Source of the DNA: Desmonostoc muscorum LEGE 12446 | Lineage (GTDB): Bacteria > Cyanobacteriota > Cyanobacteriia > Cyanobacteriales > Nostocaceae | Direction: 5' to 3' | Assembly (NCBI RefSeq): GCF_015207005.2 | Contig: NZ_JADEXS020000001.1 | Span: 8,765,001-8,829,000, forward strand | Length of the DNA stretch: 64,000 bases | Shown here: one piece after another, positions 55,019 through 62,921 of the stretch | Layout: every line of letters begins with the position of its first letter | How positions within the stretch are numbered: position 1 is the stretch's first letter | Position numbers and translations under genes: made by a program | The notes under the pieces: generated by a model | Told to the model about the DNA's origin: nothing | Seen by the model: the letters and a program-made list of their open reading frames with translations, nothing else | The model's database searches: none

Positions 55019-55043
55019 ATTTATGGTAATATTTACCATAAAT
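55019..55043. promoter_or_regulatory. Perfect 25-bp palindrome upstream of pncB, candidate NrtR operator
   Basis: ATTTATGGTAA and TTACCATAAAT separated by TAT, centred 44 bases before the pncB start. The position and symmetry are those expected of a repressor site. The operon encodes an NrtR-like Nudix regulator, so I infer that NrtR binds here. Confidence 0.75.
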
Positions 55044-55222
55044 AATGTCAACTCCTAGCAAATATACTTCCGGTACGACTGCATAACAGTAGATTTACAG
55101 CCATATTAATATTAACTTCATAAATTATTTCACATTTTTTAATAGTAATAGCTAGTAATAGTGTGAATTGGATAAGATGAATAGTAATATCTTTTCACCA
55201 AATGCCTGATACAGATACATAG

Positions 55223-55250
55223 GTAGGGGCGTAGAGCTGTACGCCCCTAC
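55223..55250. repeat. Near-perfect 28-bp palindrome (GTAGGGGCG type)
   Basis: GTAGGGGCGTAGAG followed by CTGTACGCCCCTAC, one mismatch pair. It is a member of the dispersed palindrome family also seen at 37228-37255 and 55719-55747. Confidence 0.8.
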
Positions 55251-55454
55251 AGATGGGATTGAAGACAAAACTAAGTTATAATTAGTAAATAAGGAAAAAA
55301 TTTTGACTTTTTCACAAGCTAAAGTATTGCAAACTTATCTGAATAAAGATTGCATAGATTCTCAATATATTGAGAGTTACAGCTAGCCAACAAAATCAGG
55401 GTTAGAGTATAGGTATCAAAACTAAAGTGACTCAAAAAATAGGAGTCCAATAAT

Positions 55455-55616
55455 ATGACTATTTCCAATATTTCCCAAATGATTGCTAACGTAACCCAGT
55501 ATATTTCTGAAGCTGCAATGCGGATTTTTGGGCCTAATGATGATGCTTATCCTACTATTGGCGTACAACCTTTTACAGGTGAACCTTACAAGAAAGGTAC
55601 AGCCGAAACTTGGTAG
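55455..55616 (+). CDS. 53-residue protein of unknown function
   Basis: AGGAG lies nine bases before the ATG, a good ribosome binding site in this otherwise gene-poor stretch. The protein starts MTISNISQMIANVTQYISEA and ends TIGVQPFTGEPYKKGTAETW. It has an amphipathic N-terminal helix and a Pro/Gly-rich, acidic C-terminal half (FGPNDDAYP). It looks like a real, conserved-type small protein rather than chance, but I do not recognise it. No partner gene is adjacent. Confidence 0.7.
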   Translation: MTISNISQMIANVTQYISEAAMRIFGPNDDAYPTIGVQPFTGEPYKKGTAETW

Positions 55617-55718
55617 CTACTTATTAAGTAGTTAGGTGTAAATCAATCAAATTTTGCTACTAGGAACTAAGATTTATTTGATGTTTAACCCAAGTGTATT
55701 GGCTTATAGACCTTGGGT

Positions 55719-55747
55719 GTAGGGGCACAGCATTGCTGTGCCCCTAC
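55719..55747. repeat. Perfect palindrome (GTAGGGGCACAGC type)
   Basis: GTAGGGGCACAGCA, one base, TGCTGTGCCCCTAC. This is the uninterrupted form of the palindrome that holds a miniature element at 48163-48355 in a closely related version. Confidence 0.85.
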
Positions 55748-55902
55748 GACAGATGTGGTTTTTCAAATATCCATATTTGGTATTTCCTGTCAACAAAATT
55801 CGGTAGGTTTAAGTCGCCGGCAACTTTGCAAGCCGCAAGTTTTGTGGCGGGGTCTAAATCCCCGTTACAAAACTGTACTTACGACTTGCGACTTCTTTAA
55901 TA

Positions 55903-56025
55903 TAGGACTCATATTTGATTTTTGAACAAAACTCAGTACACTTTTATTCCTTCTTCCCAGTCCCCAGTCCCCAATCCCCAGTCCCTTACCTCTACGAGTG
56001 ATTCAGAAATCAAATCGGATTCCTA
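55903..56025. mobile_element. Non-autonomous derivative of the IS630 element
   Basis: 123 bp, with left end TAGGACTCATATTTGATTTT and right end (reversed) TAGGAATCCGATTTGATTTC, flanked by TA at 55901-55902 and 56026-56027. The ends closely match those of the IS at 18653-19808. The interior is only CCCCAGTCC-type repeats. The transposase of the full element could mobilise it. Confidence 0.85.
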
Positions 56026-56044
56026 TAGGCTAGTTCACAAGTCC

Positions 56045-56449
56045 CTAAAAGGGTAACCGCAACCAACGAGTTATCACATCGTATAAACGATCGCGCCATG
56101 ACGGTGTGCGCCAATTTTTCCCCTGGTATTTTTCTATCAACTGGCGTCCTAAGGGAGTGAGGCGAAAACTATCTGTAATTCCCTGACCATCGACTTCTCG
56201 GCGCAATACACCCACTTCAATCAGCCAGCCCAAGGTGTTGTCACATGCTAATTCTGACAAAGGACGCTGAGTATAGCCCTGCTTTAATCCATTTTCCAGG
56301 GCGATCGCACTCAATGACACACTCTGGTGTCGCATGACTTCAAATAAAGACGGATTAAAGGGCGAACATATTAGCGATCGCTCCGCTCTTTCTACTGTGC
56401 TGGGAGGATAGACAAAAGTTTTTGGGTTTTGGGAATCAACAGGAGGCAT
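56045..56449 (-). CDS. Npun_F0494-like conserved cyanobacterial protein
   Basis: 134 residues. The sequence (YPPSTVERAERSLICSPFNP, MRHQSVSLSAIALENGL, LGWLIEVGVLRREVDGQGIT, FRLTPLGRQLIEKY) looks like a small winged-helix-type protein and resembles the cyanobacterial family I know as Npun_F0494. The function is unknown. The C terminus is basic and aromatic (RLYDVITRWLRLPF). It appears to be a single-gene unit; the gap on its 3' side holds the IS630-derived element. Confidence 0.65.
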   Translation of the reverse strand: MPPVDSQNPKTFVYPPSTVERAERSLICSPFNPSLFEVMRHQSVSLSAIALENGLKQGYTQRPLSELACDNTLGWLIEVGVLRREVDGQGITDSFRLTPLGRQLIEKYQGKNWRTPSWRDRLYDVITRWLRLPF

Positions 56450-56640
56450 TGTGTATGGGGAGAAATTTTTCTTTCAATAAAAATTAATTTCAGAATATAT
56501 TTTTGCACCAGTTACCTCATCTAAGCAGAATTTAGTTACCTAAAATATAGTTATGTTATTTTTTAGTAAATATATTTAATCATTATAAATTAATGTAAAA
56601 TTTCAAGTGCATCAACAATCTGAAACAGGAAAGGTTAATT

Positions 56641-57078
56641 ATGCCTCTAGCAGTTGGTACGGATGCACCTGCATTTACCGCCAAAGATACAAACGGCAAC
56701 ACAGTCTCTTTATCTGATTTTGCTGGGAAGACAGTTGTTTTGTATTTTTACCCCAAAGATGACACTCCAGGCTGCACCAAACAAGCCTGTAGTTTTCGGG
56801 ACGCCCAATCTAAATATCAAAGTAAAGATGTTGTAGTACTGGGAGTCAGTGCAGATGATGAAGTCTCTCATCAGGCATTCACCCAAAAATTTAATTTGAA
56901 TTTTCCTTTACTGGCTGACACCGACAAATCCCTCATCAAAGCTTTCGATGTGGATGGCGGCGGTTACGCCAAGCGCGTCACCTACGTAATTGGGCCTGAC
57001 GGCAAAATTACCCATGTTGACGCTAGTGTAAATACCACCACCCATGCTGAGGATGTTTTAGCTGCACTTGGGCTGTAG
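56641..57078 (+). CDS. Peroxiredoxin Q / BCP
   Basis: 145 residues. The thioredoxin-fold peroxidase has YFYPKDDTPGCTKQACSFRD, where the two Cys are five residues apart, the atypical two-Cys BCP/PrxQ arrangement. GVSADDEVSHQAFTQKFNLN and ADTDKSLIKAFDV follow. It reduces hydrogen peroxide and lipid peroxides with thioredoxin. GGAAAGG lies about eight bases before the ATG. A strong hairpin follows 37 bases after the stop codon. Confidence 0.93.
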   Translation: MPLAVGTDAPAFTAKDTNGNTVSLSDFAGKTVVLYFYPKDDTPGCTKQACSFRDAQSKYQSKDVVVLGVSADDEVSHQAFTQKFNLNFPLLADTDKSLIKAFDVDGGGYAKRVTYVIGPDGKITHVDASVNTTTHAEDVLAALGL

Positions 57079-57114
57079 TTTTTTGCCTGATAACTAAGGA
57101 TTTTTGAAACGTCT

Positions 57115-57146
57115 AACGCCAACCCCAAGCCTTTGGGGTTGGCGTT
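57115..57146. terminator. Bidirectional terminator between peroxiredoxin and the 57159 gene
   Basis: AACGCCAACCCCAA, a loop of four bases, then TTGGGGTTGGCGTT, a perfect 14-bp stem. It is placed between two convergent genes. The T run is weak on both strands, so it may act by structure alone. Confidence 0.75.
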
Positions 57147-57158
57147 ATTGATTTGAAT

Positions 57159-57653
57159 TCAGTTACCTGATGGCAATTTAAACGATGGTAACTGTGGGGT
57201 TGTTTGCCGTGCTTGTTGGCATTGGAGTGTTTGTTGTTGGTTGGCTTTCAAAGGAGCTGCTGTTGCTGGTTGAGATGATGATGTCGGCGACGCCAATGCA
57301 ACCGATGGCGATCCTGCGGTTGTTGATTGCGCTTGTTGACGACATTGGAGTAATTGTTGTTGTCTGGCTCTAAAGCCTGCTGCGGTTGAATCTAGTTGTT
57401 CGTTCTGTTGTTGAGAATTCCAGTTGAGAGTTCCGAAGTTTGCCCGATGAATCAGATCAAACATGTTGAAATTATCTGAGTTCGAGCGGGAGAAAGGATC
57501 GGTATTTTGGTCTGTTGTACTATTACTAGGAAAAGCATCCGCTGGGCTGCTGATCTGAGCTGAACTGGGTTGAGCCATCAGCAAAGGAGCAAAGCTAATT
57601 CCTGCTGCGGTAGCCAAGAAGAGTCTAGCAATTTGTAAAAATGGTTTTTTCAT
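57159..57653 (-). CDS. Exported Gln/Ser-rich protein
   Basis: 164 residues. Signal peptide MKKPFLQIARLFLATAAGIS, with cleavage likely near SSAQ. The mature part is low-complexity with Gln, Ser, Thr and Asn, and the repeated motif QQQLLQCRQQAQSTTAG / NQQQTLQCQQARQTT carrying one Cys each. The two cysteines could pair. No recognised domain. It lies after the ABC permease gene (same strand, 32 bases away) but probably is independent of it. Confidence 0.65.
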   Translation of the reverse strand: MKKPFLQIARLFLATAAGISFAPLLMAQPSSAQISSPADAFPSNSTTDQNTDPFSRSNSDNFNMFDLIHRANFGTLNWNSQQQNEQLDSTAAGFRARQQQLLQCRQQAQSTTAGSPSVALASPTSSSQPATAAPLKANQQQTLQCQQARQTTPQLPSFKLPSGN

Positions 57654-57685
57654 GGATTTTGACTCGAAAATTGCTCTATCTTATC

Positions 57686-58573
57686 TTAAGCAAGAGTCCG
57701 TCGTAGTTGGGGCTGAATGCTAACTAAGGCGACAACGGCAAAGCCAAACAACACCAACAACGCCCCCCCAAAGGTAACATCACCCCAAGGAGCCTGCATG
57801 ACTACACTATCCAAAGCCCAAGTATTGTGCAGATAGAGGTAGCGAATGGGTTCGATCGCATAGCTGAGGGGATTCAAGGTAGCCACAACTTGTAACCAGT
57901 GAGGCATAAAGGATAAAGGAGCCAAAGCGGTACTAGCAAACAATAATGGTAGGTTTGTAACAAAAATTACCGCAATCAATTCAATGTGACCGGGTAAGGC
58001 AAAAGCCAAGCCCAGGGAAATGGCTGTCACACCCAAAGCTAAGAGGAAAACAATTAAAGCGATCGCACCCAAACCAGCTGCATCAGGTAGTCCCGCACCT
58101 AAAAACGCTGCTGCTCCTACAATCACCGCTGCTTGCAGTAAACTTTGGCTGATGATGAAAATTGCCGAAGCAAAGACAATGGAAAACCGTGATGCTAAGG
58201 GTGCTACCAGCAAACGATTCAAAAAACCGAACTCGCGGTCAAACATTACAGGCAAACCAGCATTCAGCGCTCCAGCGAAGGCTGTAAACACAATTACTCC
58301 AGCAGCCAAAAATTGTCCGTAATTTGTCGTACTGCCAAACAAGCCCTTGGGTGCATTTTGGAATAAAGCGCCAAACAGCACTAACCACATGACTGGCTGA
58401 ATAATCCCAGCGACTAATGTCGAGGGACGCCGTTGCAATTGAATAAACAAGCGACGAGTTAAAGCCAGCGTCTCTTGTACCAAGTCACCGAAAAAATTAG
58501 AAGCAGGATTAGCATCTGCTTGTGGCGACGCTAGCGGTTGCCAATTGATATCAGATTTAGGAGTAACACTCAT
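57686..58573 (-). CDS. ABC-2 type exporter permease, DrrB-like
   Basis: 295 residues. Residues 30-60 hold the pre-helix and first membrane segment (ALTRRLFIQLQRRPSTLVAG, IIQPVMWLVLFGALF), then NAGLPVMFDREFGFLNRLLVAP and ASTALAPLSFMPHWLQVVATLNPLSYAIEPIRYLY, the standard ABC-2 membrane signature, with six helices. Paired with the ATPase gene at 58878-59897 on the same strand, it should export a hydrophobic or glycolipid-like substrate. Substrate unknown. Confidence 0.88.
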   Translation of the reverse strand: MSVTPKSDINWQPLASPQADANPASNFFGDLVQETLALTRRLFIQLQRRPSTLVAGIIQPVMWLVLFGALFQNAPKGLFGSTTNYGQFLAAGVIVFTAFAGALNAGLPVMFDREFGFLNRLLVAPLASRFSIVFASAIFIISQSLLQAAVIVGAAAFLGAGLPDAAGLGAIALIVFLLALGVTAISLGLAFALPGHIELIAVIFVTNLPLLFASTALAPLSFMPHWLQVVATLNPLSYAIEPIRYLYLHNTWALDSVVMQAPWGDVTFGGALLVLFGFAVVALVSIQPQLRRTLA

Positions 58574-58877
58574 AATAATTTTGGATTTTGGATTTTGGAT
58601 TTTAGATTGGGAGTTAGGAGTTGGGAGTTAGGAGTTAGGAGTTAGGAGTTATTTTCCCATTTCCCTTGTCTTCCTTGTCTCCCTCATCCCCCAATACTGC
58701 TCGGTTAAGGAATTTCTTGGTTGAGGCAAGCAGGGGGAGCAGGGGGAGAAATGGGGGCTGGCGTTGAGTTTTGCCTCCCCTGCTTCCCCTGCTTCCCCTG
58801 CCTCCCCTGCTTATCCGAGCAGTATTGCCTCATCCCCCTCATCTCCCTTATCTCCCTCATCTCCTATGCCCCATTCC
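58574..58877. repeat. GTTAGGA heptads and C-rich repeats between ABC genes
   Basis: TTGGATTTTGGATTTTGGAT, then GGAGTTAGGAGTTGGGAGTT units and CCCCTGCTTCCCCTGCTTCC arrays. They fill the gap between the ATPase and permease genes. No gene. Confidence 0.75.
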
Positions 58878-59897
58878 CTACCTCATATTCTGCTTTTTCT
58901 CAGCTTTGGGATCGCGAGTGGCGATCGCTGCTAGTTCTGCATCCATCAGTGTGCGTCCCGTGGCGGCGAGGTAAACATCGTCAAGACTGGGGCGAGATTG
59001 GGCGATGCCAAATATGGGTAAGCCAGCGTTATTTAGGGTTTGCTGTATCTTGATAAGAACATCATTTTGGGGTGTCACCACCAAGTTGAGAGAATTACCT
59101 TGAGCGCTGTTGATGATGACTTCTTGGACGAAGGGCAAAGATTGAAGGAGATTTTTAGCTTTTTCTGCTTCTTCAATGGGGGAAAATTCCTGAATTCGCA
59201 AGGTGATGCGATCGCCCCCTACTCGATCTTTCAATTGTGAAGGTGTGCCAACGGCTATGATAACGCCGCGATCGATTATTGCCACGCGATCGGCTAAAGC
59301 GTCAATCTCTTCTAAATAATGGCTGGTAATTACTACCGTTGTTCCAGAGGCACGTAATTTCCTCAGGAATTCCCATACCACAAAACGGCTTTCTATGTCA
59401 AGTCCTACAGTTGGCTCATCCAAGACTAAAACATCCGGTGCGTGGAGTAACCCAGCAGCTAAGTCAAGGCGCTTGCGTAAACCACCGGAGTAGGTTCCGG
59501 TTTTTTTATTGGCGTATTCTTGTAAACCGAGTAAATCCAATACCGTTTCAATACGTTGTTTGGCTACTGCGCCTTTTAGGTGATAAAGTGCTGCTTGCAA
59601 TTGCAACAGTTCTCGTCCAGTCAACACCTTATCTATAGCGACTTCCTGAGCGACATAGCCTAATTTTTGTCTTGCTACTCTCGGATTATCTAATACAGAG
59701 ATACCAGATACTTCGATTTTGCCAGCATCCGGTGTGGTGAGTGTACACAAGGCACGCAAGGTAGTAGTTTTTCCAGCACCGTTGGGGCCAAGTAAACCAA
59801 AGATTTCTCCTGACTCTACCTGAAAGGAAACATCCTTAACAGCAACTACCGTGCCGTAGGACTTTTGCAAATTTTGAATTAAAACGGCGGGAGCCAT
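58878..59897 (-). CDS. ABC exporter ATPase, DrrA-like
   Basis: 339 residues from MAPAVLIQNLQK, eight codons into the open frame. Walker A GLLGPNGAGKTTTL, Q-loop GYVAQEVAID, signature YSGGLRKRLDLAAGLLHAPD and Walker B VLVLDEPTVGLD are followed by a switch His (VITSHYLEE). The C-terminal DUF4162-type extension (DRVGGDRITLRIQEFSPIEE) is usual for DrrA proteins. It is the ATPase partner of the permease 304 bases downstream. The C terminus ends in Glu/Lys-rich sequence with a GCGATCGC site. Confidence 0.93.
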   Translation of the reverse strand: MAPAVLIQNLQKSYGTVVAVKDVSFQVESGEIFGLLGPNGAGKTTTLRALCTLTTPDAGKIEVSGISVLDNPRVARQKLGYVAQEVAIDKVLTGRELLQLQAALYHLKGAVAKQRIETVLDLLGLQEYANKKTGTYSGGLRKRLDLAAGLLHAPDVLVLDEPTVGLDIESRFVVWEFLRKLRASGTTVVITSHYLEEIDALADRVAIIDRGVIIAVGTPSQLKDRVGGDRITLRIQEFSPIEEAEKAKNLLQSLPFVQEVIINSAQGNSLNLVVTPQNDVLIKIQQTLNNAGLPIFGIAQSRPSLDDVYLAATGRTLMDAELAAIATRDPKAEKKQNMR

Positions 59898-60168
59898 GAC
59901 AGCTTTTCCCCAACTATACAAATCTCAATAAAGTCTATCTTTATTGTAGAAGGTAGGGACAAGGAAATAGCGCATGAGCGAAAATCTATAAACAAGTTCG
60001 CTTTATGCGCCATGCTGCCAAAAATTTCTGCTTATTTTAAGCAAGTTGTTTAATTCCGTTTGTGACGAAATATACAAAATGCGATAGCGATGAATCTTAA
60101 ATTTACGTGAGTTCGATAGCTGGGGTTTGACCTGTCTCATTTTAGGAGAGGGTTGGCATAGCTTGAGT
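59898..60168. other. Intergenic region left of the 41-bp array
   Basis: AT-rich DNA holding the promoter of the ABC exporter genes on its left side. No repeats and no gene-like frame. Confidence 0.4.
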
Positions 60169-60460
60169 GACTGGTAAATTAGATTTAGAGGTCGAAAATT
60201 AGATTTTGCGACTGGTAAATTAAATTTAGAGGTCGGAAATTAGATTTTGCGACTGGTAAATTAGATTTAGAGGTCGAAAATTAGATTTTGCGACTGGTAA
60301 ATTAGATTTAGAGGTCGAAAATTAGATTTTGCGACTGGTAAATTAAATTTAGAGGTCGGAAATTAGATTTTGCGACTGGTAAATTAAATTTAGAGGTCGG
60401 AAATTAGATTTTGCGACTGGTAAATTAAATTTAGAGGTCGGAAATTAGATTTTGCGACTC
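60169..60460. repeat. 41-bp tandem repeat array (seven units)
   Basis: Units start with GACTGGTAAATTA at 60169, 60210, 60251, 60292, 60333, 60374 and 60415, exactly 41 bases apart, with GCGACT closing the last at about 60455. Two unit types alternate (GATTTAGAGGTCGAAAA versus AATTTAGAGGTCGGAAA), in the order A B A A B B B. The units contain AAATTAGATTT twice, so they are internally two-fold. The array ends about 10 bases from the decarboxylase stop codon. Confidence 0.9.
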
Positions 60461-60468
60461 TTGAGTCA

Positions 60469-61947
60469 TTATTTGACTACTTTTAGGGTGCGAAAATTAG
60501 TATCAGTACAACCGCTGATAAATCCTCCCATTGCCTGGATTTGTTGCAAGTAATCAAGAATTGGTTTGGTGATGAGTTCCCCGGGCATTAATACCGGAAT
60601 TCCGGGAGGGTAGGGACAGACGATTTCTGCACAAATGCGATCGCAAGTCTTTGCTAAAGGTAATGTTTCACTAGGAGCAAAAAAAGCTTCACGGGGAGAC
60701 AAATACAAATTAGTACCGGATGTTTCAGCAATATCCTGCCAAATATAGTTTTTAACAGTAGCGTTGGTTCGGCGATATTCTTTGGCAAGAGTAGTAAAAC
60801 CTTGCACTAATTGTTCGATATCAGCTGCGGTATTGCCCAGACTAATAATAAAAGTAAGGTGCTGCTGGGAGGGAAATTCAGCAGTAACGGCAAATTTTTC
60901 ATCTAGAATTTCATCTGCGGCAAATCCGGTTAAACCTAAATTAGAAACAGTTACAGTTAATCGCGTTTTATCTAAAGCCACAAAGCCGGGAGATCCCCCC
61001 AACCCCCCTTGAAAAGGGGGGCTTAAGACAGATAAGCCAGGAAGTTGGCTGATTTTAGTTCTGGCTTCTTGGGCAAGTTGCAAAGTACGAGACATCAGCA
61101 TTTTGCCGTGGAGTGCCATTTGCTGACGCGCTGCATCTAGAGAAGCTAAAAGTATATAACTAGGACTGGTAGACTGTAACAGCTGCAAAGCTTTACTAAT
61201 GCGATCGCTATCTATCCTGTTACCTTGAATATGCAACATCGATGCCTGTGTCATGGCACCGAGTACTTTGTGGATGGATTGTACAGTTAAATCGGCACCT
61301 GCGGCTAAAGCTGAAATGGGTAATTCTGGATGAAAGCTAAAGTGTGCGCCGTGTGCCTCATCTACGAGTAGAGGAATATTATATTGATGTGTAATATTGG
61401 CGATCGCCTTTAAATCTCCGCAAACACCGTAATATGTCGGGTAGACTGTCAACACTGCTTTGGCGTCGGGATGTTGTTGGAGTGCAGATTCTACAGCAGT
61501 GGGTGTAATGCTATGGGCAATATCTAAAACTGAATCGTATTCAGGATTGAGAAAAACTGGTACGGCACCGGAGAGAATTAAACCAGCGATCGCAGAAGAA
61601 TGCACATTTCGAGGCAAAATTATTTTACCTCCTGTGCCACAAGTAGCGAGAATTGCCGCCTCAACTCCACAGGTAGAACCATTAACAAGAAACCATGTTT
61701 GCGAAGCGCCAAATGCTTCGGCTGCTAATTGTTGTGCTTGTTGAATTACCCCTTGGGGTGCAAAAAGATTATCTAAATTTCCTAATTCGGTTAAGTCAGC
61801 GCCAAAGACAGCTTTACCAAGTAAATCGGCTAGAGGTTGAGAGATACCCTTGCCTTGTTTGTGTCCTGGGGTGTAAAAAGAAGCATGGGAGCGTGTTGCA
61901 TTGGCTTTTAAAGCGTCTAATAGGGGTGTTTGGTTTTGATCGAGCAT
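60469..61947 (-). CDS. Orn/Lys/Arg decarboxylase family PLP enzyme
   Basis: 492 residues, the short form without the N-terminal wing domain. SFYTPGHKQG near residue 25 and FLVNGSTCGVEAAIL follow. PLP contacts are LLVDEAHGAHFSFH (Asp) and VQSIHKVLGAMTQASML, whose Lys forms the Schiff base. A C-terminal GIPVLMPGELIT completes the fold. It decarboxylates lysine, arginine or ornithine; the substrate is not decided by sequence. Codons 309-320 (SPPFQGGLGGSP) come from a C-rich repeat lying in the coding sequence. Confidence 0.9.
   Translation of the reverse strand: MLDQNQTPLLDALKANATRSHASFYTPGHKQGKGISQPLADLLGKAVFGADLTELGNLDNLFAPQGVIQQAQQLAAEAFGASQTWFLVNGSTCGVEAAILATCGTGGKIILPRNVHSSAIAGLILSGAVPVFLNPEYDSVLDIAHSITPTAVESALQQHPDAKAVLTVYPTYYGVCGDLKAIANITHQYNIPLLVDEAHGAHFSFHPELPISALAAGADLTVQSIHKVLGAMTQASMLHIQGNRIDSDRISKALQLLQSTSPSYILLASLDAARQQMALHGKMLMSRTLQLAQEARTKISQLPGLSVLSPPFQGGLGGSPGFVALDKTRLTVTVSNLGLTGFAADEILDEKFAVTAEFPSQQHLTFIISLGNTAADIEQLVQGFTTLAKEYRRTNATVKNYIWQDIAETSGTNLYLSPREAFFAPSETLPLAKTCDRICAEIVCPYPPGIPVLMPGELITKPILDYLQQIQAMGGFISGCTDTNFRTLKVVK
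60992..61024. repeat. C-rich repeat inside the decarboxylase gene
   Basis: GATCCCCCCAACCCCCCTTG, AAAA and GGGGGGCTTAAG: the inverted CCCCCCTT/AAGGGGGG unit common to several miniature elements here. It keeps the frame open and encodes SPPFQGGLGGSP. Confidence 0.75.
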
Positions 61948-61987
61948 TTTTGAAAAAACGAACCGTCAATGATAAAATTTCAAGTCT

Positions 61988-62168
61988 CTTAGAGGTTGTT
62001 TGAAAAGTGGTTGACTGTGATTTTAGTTGTGTTTTTACCCCCCTTAATCCCCCCTTATAAAGGGGGGAAACAAGAAAAATCCGGTTCCCTCCCCTTTATA
62101 AGGGGAGGGTTAGGGAGGGGTAAAAAATATTTGACACATCAATAATGACTTTTCAAACATCCTCTTAG
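61988..62168. mobile_element. Miniature element with AGAGGATGTTTGAAAAGT ends
   Basis: 181 bp. The left end CTTAGAGGTTGTTTGAAAAG and the right end, complementary to AGAGGATGTTTGAAAAGT, agree except for two bases. The C-rich interior (ACCCCCCTTAATCCCCCCTT, then GGGGAGGGTTAGGGAGGGG) is uninterrupted here, unlike the related element at 26875-27348. Confidence 0.82.
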
Positions 62169-62183
62169 GGCATATTCATAACA

Positions 62184-62528
62184 ATGAAATTACCCAACGG
62201 TGAGCAAGCAGAAATTTCTATGCAAAAGCTAATAGGTTATTGTCTAAACCCAGAACATCCGAGTGAGAAACATAAAGCTAGAGTTTTCGCATCAATTCTA
62301 GGAATCACGCTAGAAAATGCCGATGTTTTGCGCGAACTTATTCAAACAGCAGCAGTTACAGGTGAAGTTGTTCAGCAAAGTACTACACAATTTGGTCAAC
62401 AGTTTAAGGTAGATTCGATAGTACCTGATACAGACGGAATCAGGCTGCGGACAATCTGGGAAACTACCGCTAATAATCCCTATCCACGTTTGATTACTGC
62501 ATTTGTGAAGTTAAATGAAAAAAATTAA
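62184..62528 (+). CDS. DUF6883-like protein
   Basis: 114 residues: MKLPNGEQAEISMQKLIGYC, LNPEHPSEKHKARVFASILG, then VKTVRSIWxI-like residues rendered here as IRLRTIWETT. The pattern fits the small DUF6883 family. Its stop overlaps the next start by 14 bases, so the two genes are translationally coupled. Such pairs have been suggested to be toxin-antitoxin-like, but I know of no demonstrated function. Confidence 0.75.
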   Translation: MKLPNGEQAEISMQKLIGYCLNPEHPSEKHKARVFASILGITLENADVLRELIQTAAVTGEVVQQSTTQFGQQFKVDSIVPDTDGIRLRTIWETTANNPYPRLITAFVKLNEKN

Positions 62529-62775
62529 ACTTTTGGATACTATTGCTACACTCAAACCGATTCCTATTGAGAGATTAGAACTAGTAGAAGAAGATTATAC
62601 TTCTATCGAAAGCTTACCAAGTGGGCAAGTTGGAACAATTGTAGAAGTGTATGAGCAAGAAGAGGAATATCATTATTTAGTCGAGTTTGCTGATACCCAA
62701 GGCTGTGAATATGCAATGGCGACTTTGAGAGCAGATGAAATCTTAGTTTTACATTATGATTTAGCAATTGCTTAA
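62515..62775 (+). CDS. DUF4926-like protein
   Basis: 86 residues. KLLDTIATLKPIPIERLELV and LPSGQVGTIVEVYEQEEEYH, LVEFADTQGCEYAMATLRAD match the DUF4926 pattern: a small SH3-like fold that often follows a DUF6883 gene. It overlaps that gene by 14 bases. Function unknown; a role as the neutralising partner of the upstream product is speculation. Confidence 0.75.
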   Translation: MKKIKLLDTIATLKPIPIERLELVEEDYTSIESLPSGQVGTIVEVYEQEEEYHYLVEFADTQGCEYAMATLRADEILVLHYDLAIA

Positions 62776-62921
62776 GTTTTTACTTTAGGGTTTATATGTG
62801 AATTAAGGTGCGATCGCATCTATTATCCACCTAATTAACAAATTATTTATCATAATAAAATCAATACACCTAGTAGGGTGTGTTATGCCGAAGGCTAACG
62901 CACCATCCTAAGTTTAAATAA

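Noticed and set aside
55305..55386. 27-codon TTG-initiated frame before the 53-residue gene
   Set aside because: Too short, non-ATG start and no ribosome binding site; could be a remnant but nothing supports it.
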